Source: Phycomyces blakesleeanus NRRL 1555(-) (Eukaryota > Mucoromycota > Mucoromycetes > Mucorales > Phycomycetaceae). Taken from it: DNA of 64,000 bases. The notes under the pieces are model-generated. The model had not been told where the DNA came from. It ran no database searches and saw nothing but the letters and a program-made list of their open reading frames with translations. Below, piece by piece: positions 25,589-36,390 of the stretch. The stretch is from assembly GCF_001638985.1 (NCBI RefSeq), contig NW_017265140.1, positions 868,001 through 932,000 on the forward strand, given 5' to 3'. Each line of letters begins with the position of its first letter. The stretch's first letter is position 1. The position numbers and the translations under genes were made by a program.

Positions 25589-28500
25589 ATGAAGCATTCA
25601 AATAGAGCATCCAGAACTACCTCCTCAGATAAGGTTAAGGCAAGACTGTAGGAAATTATTATTTAAGTACATTGCCTAATTACATTGTTTTATGCTTACA
25701 GGGCTCAGGATTGTACCCAAGAAAACGTCTTGCCGTAGAAGATGTTTCTACTCAAAGCAACTCTACAAGAAAGGATTCAAGAGTCTCTACTATTCAACAG
25801 AACGAAACTGCTATTAAAAGAGTGTCAAAGCCCAAGGCTACTAAGAAAAGCAGCAGACTAAAAGCTGCAATGAAACCAGTGATCGAATCTATTCGTGATT
25901 TTAAGTTTAGCAAGGTGATATGCCATTGATTATTGCTTCAAACAAATACGCCAAGTTTCACAGAGAATTAATGTATACATCTACTTACACACACGCATAT
26001 ATACATATATATTAGGGAGATACACTTTATCTTGTGCACCGTGCTGGCCAATCTGAATCCGAGGATTCCTGGGTGCCCTTGAGCTCAATTGATGAGCCTG
26101 CTGTGTTGACCGCTTTCAATACAAAAATCCAAGAAAGTTCAGGTTACTCAATGATGGAAACAGAAACCACCGGATTAAACACCCGCCCACTGCGCTCGTC
26201 CAAAATCCGTGCAATGCTCAACATGAAAAATAGCATGATGGATTCTGTTGAGGAAGATACTGAAATAAAACCCCCATCCAAGAGAAGTAAGGTTGCCACA
26301 GGGAAGAAGGGTCGTGCCAAGGTCACAAAGAAAAGTGTCTTGCAAGAGATGGAAGCTAAAAAGCAACGCGAGAATCGAAAGGAGACTCGTGCTGGCCTTG
26401 TAAACTTACTTGACGGGATCATCGACTCGGCGGATCATGCAAAGGATTGCTGTATGCGTTGCTCCGTATCAGCCTACAGCGAGGCTATTAAAAACAACGA
26501 CGAGGATGAACTAAAAAAGGTCATTGGCGCTCACGATACAATCCCTCACTGGGAAGAAGAAGACTGTGCTTTACAAGGAGACAGAGTTATAGCAGCCGCT
26601 GTGTTAAATGGGAATCTGAATCTTGTCCATTTAATTAAAAATGACAATGGTGGTATCCGTGTCAAAGTCCCCCCAAAATACATGTCATACGGTGAAAATA
26701 CTGGGTACATACGTAAATCCACCTTTGGCCATGCAGTCCGGTATGTATACTATATAATAAAGCACTCTAATTACTTTTATAAAATAAATTACTAATATCA
26801 AGTAATTTAACAGACAAGTAGCAGAGTCGAGAGGAAACCGTCAAGGAGATGCTGCATTTTTCAGAGAGACCGACCATATCCCCTTGGAAGTTGATTTTGC
26901 AAAGCACATGAGACGCACGAGTCGCTTTATCGAGATCTTGCCCTGTCTTCAAAAGTCATCCTTGATGTTGAAAAATGAGACTATTGGTGCATTGGAAGTT
27001 GCTGCCAGTGAAGTTTGGTCGGAAAAAGGAGTCTATATCCTTGTTGCTTCTGGAAATTATAAAGCTGCCGGAACACTTATCAAAGATACATATGACCCAA
27101 GCTATTATAACCATCTCCACATCGATGTTCTTTTGGTAAGGCGCTAAATATTCCAATGAGTTTATACTCTCATCTAACAGTATCACATAATTATTATATA
27201 CAGTCTACAAAAGATCAGGCCCTCGCAAACTACCGTCGACCTCAAATTATTAAGAAGCTGTCAAACAACTTTGGTCTTACTCCGTTTCAATGCTCTGCAA
27301 TCAATACATCTTCCAAATACATCAAAGAATTCTTCGAAGCCCTTGAACCATTTGAAAGATTTGTGGTGGATGATCTTGGACGAACAGTCGCTCATTTTGC
27401 TGCCGCCAGCACCACACCTGCTTGCATCGAGTATTTGATTTCCGTAAAATATGAGATGTCTGCTGGTGATAAAAGCAGATTGACGCCATTGTTGCAAGCC
27501 GCAAGATACGGAAGACACAAGAACATCAGACCTATTTTGGAACACATCAGTGACAGTACCCTTCCATCTCCAGATTTTGCTAACCATTCTTTACTGGCTT
27601 CCAAAAGACGACCTTTACATTATGCTGCTTATTATGGTCACTCCGAGACGTGCAAGGCTCTCATAGAATGCGGTGCCACGGTTGATGTCGTCGAAAGTGT
27701 AACTAAATGTACCCCTCTTTTGTATGCTGCTGAAAGAGGTCACCTTGAGTGTGTTCGCGTACTGCTTGAAAACGGTGCCAATATTGAATCTGGCAACAAA
27801 TTCTCAAAGACCGCTCTCCATCTTGCCACAATCAGTGGTCACTACAAGATTGTCCAATTTTTGCTCAAAGAAGGTGCCGATGCAAATGCCCATGATACCT
27901 CTCTTAATAGACCTGTACACTACGCAGCCGCCTTTGGACACCTGAGTGTTCTCAAGCTTCTTATTGTTTACGGAGGAGCCGACCCAACTCTTGAAAATGC
28001 CTGGAGAAGATCACCTTGTTCCGTTGCTAACTATAAAGGTCACTTATCCGTTGTTAAGCACCTTCTCTCCAGAACAGACTTTCCCGTGAGTGTTGATTTT
28101 AAGGACGAAGACGGAAGAACTATGCTTCATCACTGCGTTTCAGAAACATTTGAGAGCAAGATTGAAGTCAAGCAAAACTCAAGAAAGGCGGATATCCTGT
28201 TTATGAAAAACTCAAATGTCAACATTCAGACTACACAAGGTAAGATTATATATATATTGAACATTGGAGTATAATTGAACATAGCTTGAGTTAACATATA
28301 TAATTTTTTTAGGTGAAACGGTTTTACATACCTTAGTATCTTCGCCTTACTTTAACGCCTACCGCCCTGTTGGTTGGGTTAAAGAGACATACCCTCCGCT
28401 GCCTTCGTGGAAAGTTTTACCACCCTTAAAGTTTGATGATAACGAGGGTGTTAAGTATCAGCAAATCTTGGCAGAAAAGCTTATTCGGGCTGGAGCCGAC

Positions 28501-29090
28501 CTCGACAAAAAGAGTTTTGAAAACGAAACTCCATTTGGTGCCGCAATGTTCCATAAGAATCACAATATGGTCAAGATTCTTATCAAGAGTGGCGCAAAGT
28601 ACTGGAGTGATACTGACCGAAATGGAAACAACCTCTTCCATTATCTTCTCGGTTTTTCTGCGCATATTGACGGTATTCTCGATTACCAAGAAGAAGAAAA
28701 GACCCGTAAGAAGCGCTTGGTTAACGTTATAAATGATATATGGAAAGTTGTGCTTCGAACAAATCCTACCACGGAAATGTTAAAGGATATAGTAAGTAGT
28801 ATAGTGCTTTCGGATTTCTTTTGTTTGAATTATAGCTAATCAATTATTATTTCTTTATTTAACAGATCGAGACTCCTAATAATAAAGGCTATACACCATT
28901 TTTATACGGCGTTACGACAGCCGTAAGAATCCAAAGAAAACGAATGGATAAAGAAAAGAAGCGAGTAAAAGAACTCTTAACTCCTCAGCAATATGGCTAT
29001 TTTGGATCGCAAGTACCTGCACAACTCGAAGATAGTTCGACAAAAAAAACTGTTGTATTTATGTTCACTTTTACTACTTGGGTAAGCATT

Positions 29091-29121
<31 letters not shown>

Positions 29122-32100
29122 ATGGGCGTGTTCAATTTATTTTAAATACGTATTAACTAACATTAATGGGATTATTACTTTAGCTTAATATAATGACAAA
29201 GATCCTTCCTGTCACAAAGCTTAACCCAAACTCTACTGTCCAGCTGCCCAAAGATTTCAAGAAAAATAATCCAAAATCCAAGCCTACAGACTACCCCAAG
29301 GAAACTGGATACGGAGCACTTCATCTCGGTAAGTAAATTTATGTGAATAAGAGCTCCAAATATTATTTTAGACTAAATTCCTTTATATATATATAAAAGC
29401 TGCAACTACTCAGCACGCAGAGTTGATTGCCTTTCTTTTTGCTTCTGGATGCGATGTGAATCAACGGGTTAAAATTGACGATACCTTTGGAGAGACTTCT
29501 TTGTCTATGGGATTCTTCAAAAAGCAGAACCGCTCTGAGTATCTTCCGGATAATAGTCTTCAGACAATAGAGCATGCCAAAAAGAAGTTTGATTTTGTAC
29601 TTCCCGACTTTGATACCATTTTGGATACGTTTGTTTCTATCTATGTGGAAAATGGTGCGAATCCCTGCATTGCCGAGGAAAACGGATTGACTGTTCTGAT
29701 GAAAGCAGCCAAGCTCTTGAATGGTCCTGTGATTTCTACTCTATGCGGTGCTAGTACAGTTACCTCGGATAACATTGACCAAAAAGACAAGTCAGGAAGA
29801 ACAGCCCTGATGCATGCTCTGGACTCCATTAAAGGAACAGTAGAACGCAATAGCCGCGATTTTTCATTGTCACCTTTTATCAAGCTTTTATCGGCTGGAG
29901 CCAACATCAACGCAGAACACCCGAACAAAGATACAGTTTTGATGCAGACTATTCGTGTTGGAAATGTATATCTCTTTGACGCAATAATACAGAATTCTCA
30001 ACATTCTATTAACTGGAACATTGAAAACGATGGTTGGTTATCTTTATATCTCTTTATTTTATTTTAATTTTATGCATATGTATCTGACTATATATTTATT
30101 GTTTTTCGTTTGTGCTGTAGAGAAAGAGACTGCTCTTCATGTCGCTTTTAAAGGAGCTAGTTCTGATATAATCCACAAATGTGTCGAATTTGCTTTGCCT
30201 TTCTTGTCCCGCGATCCATCTTGCGCAAGTGCTTTCGACAATAAAGGAGTCTCCCCACTTAAATTGGCAGTAAGAAGCGGAAATGAACATGTCGTGGCCG
30301 CAATGTTGAAATGCGAGGTCGACGCAAATGTTTTACCTGGTCAGACTGGTCCGCTTATTGAAGCTATCAAGAACAGACACATCAAGATAACAAGATATCT
30401 TTTGGATTATGGATCTCAAGTCAATCAGGAAGACGAATATGGAAACTACCCGATACACTATGCTGTCGATACCGAAAAGTTCCATTTGGTTCAGTATTTG
30501 TTGGATTGTGGGGCAAACGTTATGGCTACCAACAAGAGAGGCCAAACTCCTCTTCATTTAGCAATCGAAAAGGCAAAGAGCCAAACCAATGCATCCTTCA
30601 AAGTCGAGACGATGCTCGTTAAAGCAGGCGCCGATATTAATGCAAAAGACATACTAGGTAATTAAACGAAAGAGAACCATAGTCTTTTCTTTTGTATCAA
30701 ATAACTTATCAGAAAATTATAGGTCGAACTCCTCTCCATATTGCCTTTACTGGGCTGAACGTCATCCCCAATATGAAAGAGGTTATTCTCATAGCCAAGA
30801 AAGTACAAAATATTATTAAGAAGAACGATTATGAAAATAAGAAGAAGGTTACTTTGGAGGAATTCCTGACTAAATACGGTGACGAGAGTTCAAGCATAAA
30901 CGAATGGCTCAAGAAAGGCCAGAAAATGTCCATTGCTCAAGAAGAAGCCAAGATAGAGAAGGAAAAGGACGACTTTGAGTTTACCGAAGAAGAGAAATCT
31001 GCTCTGGAGATGTACATTGGTTTTTTCTGGGAGAAAGAAGTTGGACCTTCCATGAGATCAGATCCTGTCGATATCATCAAGTTTATTTGTACTAGTGAAA
31101 ATACTGAATACGATGTTCCTGATGTTTTTGGACGTACTGCTCTTCATTATGCCGCATGTACAGGTTCATTTTCATGTACTTCTTTCTTGTTAAAAAAGAA
31201 TGTCAACGTGAATGCAGCAGACAATGATGGGGTAAATTTGTTTTTGCTTGTGGTAAGCCTTAATTCTGTGTACAATTTCTAACCCCTGTTTGTGTGATGT
31301 ACTACTTGTGTAGAATGGGCCTTTGCAATTATCTCTGGGATATGGGCATGTTGATTATTCTTCAATGCTTTGCAGTGAAGGAGCTGATACTTCACGGGAT
31401 ATGATATTGCCTGATACAGATAGTGTCTCTACCTTCCACTACAGTTTGTCGAAAGCGATTATGAACATGACCTACATTATTATGGATCATGGGGTGAAGT
31501 TCCTCGGTAAGTGTAATGTTGTTAATTACCATGGTTGATTGGTGTTGTCTAATCAAATTTAATATTTAGATTTTCTTAAAGACGCACTTATTACAGGTAT
31601 GAAGCTGTCAACTTTATATTTTTGTTTGAAGCCAAGATATATATATATATATTCCATATCAATTTTGTTAAATAGGAAAATTCCATCTGGCAGAGGTACT
31701 TCTTCGTTCTGCAGATGATGAAACTATTACAAGCTCTACTACGACAGAGAACAAAAACCTTTGGCATATTATCACTGATTTCAAACCCTTTGACGAGTAA
31801 GTTGTCTATACAGCTAAACTACCTTTTTTATATTAAAAAATGACCATAAATAACTTAAACACTTTTTTTTTTGCAAGTGAGGTTTGGAGCGAATATTACC
31901 CAGAGTTTTTGAGCCGAATTGAGACTCTCAATATAAGCGCTCATATCGACGCTAATGGATGTAGTCCTGCTCATTATGCGGCAAAGAATAGCCAGTTTGA
32001 TCTTTTAAAATCATTGATAGACTCCAAGCTGTGCCAGATTGGTGTGCTCGACAATTCCGGGTCATCCGAACTATGGTATGCTGTATCATCAAATGCCACT

Positions 32101-35100
32101 GAATGTGTCAAGGTATTTATATTACATATAGCCGTAAATCAATTAAGCCATAATATATTATATATTTATATTTTTATATTTTTATTATATATAAAAAAGA
32201 TTCTTTTGGAAGCTGGTGCTTCTGTATCACATGTCACCAGCGAAGAGAAAAAGTCGATTGTCCTTCTAGCTACCGAGTATAAGAATACCGAAGTCTTGCA
32301 ATTGCTTTTAAATGCTGGGGCTGCCACAGATTCCGACTTTGGGTTCAAGCGAAGAAACGCTGTTTCTGCGGCCTGTTTCGATGATAACGCAGATGCTCTC
32401 AAGGTAATTTTTATATAAGAGTAAAATTTTGAAAGATAGCTAGGACTATGTTTTATTAAATATACTTTCATCAATAGCTTTTGATTGAAGCAAAGGCAGA
32501 CTTGAATCAACCATCAACTGTATACATTGGGGATAGTCTCACAATGTACACCGAAACCCCTCCCTTATTTTTTGCTTCAAGTTTTATGGACTCAAAGATA
32601 TTTGATGTAAGTATTTTTTTTAAAGCAAAAAACTTTTTTTTAAACTAACTGTTTTTTTAATTATTCTTCTAGATGCTTTTGAAGGCCGGAGCAGATCCCA
32701 ATGCATTTGAACGTTCTTTCAAAAAAGATAAAAACACAATCTCATCATTATTTATCTACCTTTCTGATAAGAACAAAACAGATAAACTACACGTAAGAAT
32801 ACGCATATTATAAACAGAACGAAAAGAAAAAACTTGTGAGTTCTGGCTAACGTGTATGCCTTTGATATAATATAGCTGCTGCTAAACCACAAAGTGGATC
32901 TTAATGTAAAGGTTCCTGGATCATCTCGCTCTATATTCTACACATACTTCTTTGAAAAAAGAAAGTCAAAGAATGAAGATGTACGTATTTTTCTAAGAGA
33001 AAATAATATATATATATATTAAAACAAATCGACTTCTATATATATATATATATATATCATAGCATACCATATACGAGCACATGCTCCATTACTCTTCTGT
33101 CGACATCAATACAATTGATGAAATAACAGGTGAAACTCCACTCGAGGCCGCTATACGAGAGAATGATCCAATCCTTATTGAAGTATGTATTATCATATAT
33201 CGATCAATTACAAGGCAGTTACTTACCAAGCTTCTCTCTCTCGCGCACCTTAAAATTAAAGCGCTTGCTTGAAGTTCACGCAGATCCGAACATTGAAAGC
33301 TGTAAGAAGAATCTAGAAGATCGTTCAGATATCTATGAAGACAAAGTCAACGCAGTCTTTCATACTGTATTGCAAAACCGAATGTCGCTACTTAAGGTTA
33401 TCTGCGAGAAAACCACTGTTCCTATTGATTGGTTTGCTCGCGATAGCCAAGGCATGACTGTTGTTGCTCGTCTCATTGCCGGATCTCACGGGTACTCTTA
33501 TGATAATATTCATATACTCACCTATATATCGAGATCAGTTGGAAGTAGATTTCGTGAATTGGCCTGGACTTTAGACAACCAAGGCAAGTTATCTTGACTT
33601 ATTCTGTATCCATTTCTGGTTTGAGACAAGTATTTTATTTATGCACACATATATATATTTGTCTTTTTTTAGGCCATTCTTCTGCATCTCATGCTCAAGC
33701 TAGATTCTCAAATAAAACATACGATTTATTAGCTGATAAAGGAGTTACAGTAGCTTTTGAGGACGCACCTTCCGAGGAAGCACCCTCCGAGGCAGAAACC
33801 ATGATGGAAATAGACAGTTCTATTCCTTCTCAAGCCATTGAAAAAGACGCAGATGCCGAAAGAAAACTCCTTCAGGCCAAATTAGATGCCTCAAAAGAAG
33901 ACAAAATGGAAGAAGACAAGAAGCCGGCTGAAGTTGATCCACTCTCAAATCTTAAAAATGTTGGATTTGTTGTTTATGAAAACGATGAGCCTCTTGATAT
34001 AATGATTATGAAGGTTGAGATATTTTCAAACAATTACAGCCGCAATATGTAAGACATTCTATATATATGTATATAGCACAAACTTTATTTTCACAATTAA
34101 ACACTTGAACTAATACATTTGTAGGTTTTACAAAATGTCCATTATATACAACAAACTTGTTGATGTATATATCCTCTGGACCCGCTGGGGAGGATTTGGT
34201 GAAGATGGAATGCATCAGAAAACCCCGTTCTTGACTAAAGAAGAGGCTGTCACTGAATTCAAGGCCTTGTTCCGAGCAAAGACTGGCAATTACTGGGAAG
34301 ACAGGCTATCAAACTTTGTTCCCAAGCCCGCCCGTTTCATGCTGATTCCTACCAAGAATCACACAAATGATGATATCCTGACTGAGTTTGATTTCAGAAA
34401 GACAGATGCTAAATCAGAGCTCCCTGATAATCTTCGCAACACAATGCAATTGTTCTGTGATTTCAGCTATCTTCAGGTTGCTTACAGAAGAGTCAAAATA
34501 GATATTCCTATCGGACAGGTTCCCCAAAAGATTATTGATGATTCACGAGAAATTCTGAAGAAGATCGAAACCGTACTGACAGATTTTAAGGAAAAGAGAT
34601 CGAAGATGCAAACTCACGAACAGCACGTTGCTCAAAAGTGTAAGTTGAATTTTAATGAAAAGATATTGTTATTGTTATTTTTAAAGCAAAAAGCTGATTT
34701 GTGTCTTCTATCCATATTTAGTGGTCAACCATGAGCTCATTAAGCTCAGCAGTGCATATTACCAGCTCTTGCCACTGAACAATAGTCAGTCTAGCAGCAT
34801 ACAACCGATTCTTAGTCATAATGCTCTATCCACAGAAATGTCCAGGAGCAACGATTTATTTTACCTTAATTTTGCGGCAAATCTTACTTTGGCTGCAAAA
34901 CACAATGCTTTTATTACCCATCCTATTGATTATGTTTACAAGACTCTCGGATGTTCTTTGGATGAAATCACAAAAGATGGTTCTGCTGCGAGCGAGTACA
35001 CCATTATCAGAGAATACATGAAGTCTACAGCAAAGCAGGAAGACTATGAAATATCACATTTGTTCTCTGTCAACCGGTTTGTCGAACAAGGGCGATTCAA

Positions 35101-36390
35101 GCCATTTGAAAACAACAAGAACAGAAAACTTCTCTGGCATGGATCAAACACAAGCAATTTCATGGGAATTCTCAAACAAGGTCTCCGATGTCAACCTCAG
35201 ACTACTGACCATAATGTGAGTATATATACATGTATAACAGTAAAAATAAGTACAATGCACTTACCAAGCTTTTCTTCTTCTTAGGGTGCTCAATATGGAA
35301 ATGGAATCTACTTTGGTGACATGTTCTGCAAGTCGATTTCTTACTCTGGAAATAACACTGGCTTTGAAAACAAAGCTTATAAACTTCTCTTGCTTTGTGA
35401 AGTTGCTCTTGGAGAAGAGTGTGAGATGGACTATTACCGACCAGAAAATTATTCTGAAGAAAAAGGACACATGTCTATCAAAGGCCTTGGAGAAGAATTT
35501 CCAAACCCTGAGAATGGTATTTTCGACAAGAACGGAGTAAGTTATATATACATATCTAAACGGTTAAGGAGAGGGGAATCTCAAGATTAGTAGAAAGAAA
35601 TATAGAGTTTAACAACATTTGTTTTTGTATTATTCTAGCTTCAAGTTCCTCTTGGCCCAATAATCTTCAAAAAAAGTGAAACGTATCATCATTTGAAGTA
35701 CAACGAGTATGTTGTTCGCAATGAGGCCCAAGTCAAGATACGATACCTTGTGTTGGTGCGCAAAAACAGCCACTGCTCTTTGTGCCAGTATCAAGCCGGA
35801 AGTGCATCAATAAAGCCACTTGATGAATACGAGTTGAAGGACTACAATCTATTCGACTTTAACGACTACGAAAGGCAACTTCTTCAAGTGTACCTAACTT
35901 TAAACAATATAACACCAAAGAATATATTCGATGAAGGATTGAATCAATACATTGCAGAAAAAAAATACCGTAAGTACATATACGTTTTTATAAAAAGAAA
36001 AGAAAAGAGATTTAATGCATGTATAAATATATAAATATTACTGTTATTCTAGTCAAATCTTGGCAGACACCCTTGGATTTGACACGCAAAAGCAAAGTGT
36101 GCCGCAAATGCTCCCATTATATTACTTCAAAAATTCTCGCCGACAATATTCGCTCTGAGCATCAAAACTTGCCTGGTAAGCAAACGAATATAAAAGAAGA
36201 TAAAGAGGAATTATTACGAGCATTATAAATCATTTTTTATTCTAATCACATTAAAAATGGGTTTATAGACAAGATTCGCAAAAATCCCCAGTGCAAATAT
36301 GGAAAGAGTTGCTATAACCAAGCCGATCTCAAACATTCGAAAAAGTTTCAGCATTGGGGTGAAGAGCCTGTAGTGGTAGCTAGCTCATAA
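25589..36390 (+). CDS. giant ankyrin-WGR-PARP protein with C-terminal PBZ-like finger
   Basis: 28 exons, 2,882 residues: 25589..25633, 25702..25914, 26016..26740, 26814..27135, 27204..28239, 28313..28791, 28866..29081, 29184..29328, 29400..30032, 30121..30657, 30723..31231, 31314..31506, 31570..31596, 31676..31796, 31878..32112, 32200..32403, 32478..32606, 32673..32792, 32876..32980, 33063..33182, 33262..33583, 33673..34048, 34125..34639, 34722..35215, 35285..35536, 35639..35969, 36053..36175, 36269..36390. Order: basic NLS-like region (about 171-210); 30 or more ankyrin repeats (about 450-2100); acidic linker; WGR domain (FVVYENDEPL ... YILWTRWGGFGEDG, about 2250-2350); PARP regulatory helical domain; ADP-ribosyltransferase domain with the complete H-Y-E triad, H2582 (LLWHGS), Y2616 (GNGIYFGD) and E2714 (KYNEYVV); then CX2C and a PBZ-like finger. 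The intact triad predicts poly(ADP-ribose) synthesis. The WGR and helical domains suggest activation by nucleic acid, and the ankyrins suggest client binding. Confidence 0.9.
33584..33672 (+). other. GC-AG intron in the PARP gene
   Basis: Intron 21 of the PARP gene starts with CAAG|GCAAGT and ends TTTTTTTAG. This is the usual extended context of the rare GC donor class. Splicing here joins TLDNQ to GHSSASHAQ in frame, whereas reading through meets a stop after four codons. Confidence 0.75.
36292..36354 (+). other. PBZ-like zinc finger encoded by the last PARP exon
   Basis: The last exon encodes C2851, C2857, H2865 and H2871 in the pattern CKYGKSCY ... LKHSKKFQH, that is CX5CX7HX5H with the Y-G and F-x-H residues typical of poly(ADP-ribose)-binding zinc fingers (PBZ) of APLF and CHFR. 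The arginine-rich position after the second Cys is YNQ here, so ligand binding may be weakened. The preceding exon encodes a separate CRKC pair with a nearby His that may bind another metal. Confidence 0.6.

Noticed and set aside
29082..29183. stop codons and low-complexity peptide between PARP exons taken as gene breaks
   Set aside because: All such breaks coincide with GT...AG introns (or the one GC-AG intron) that restore frame, so the gene is not a pseudogene.
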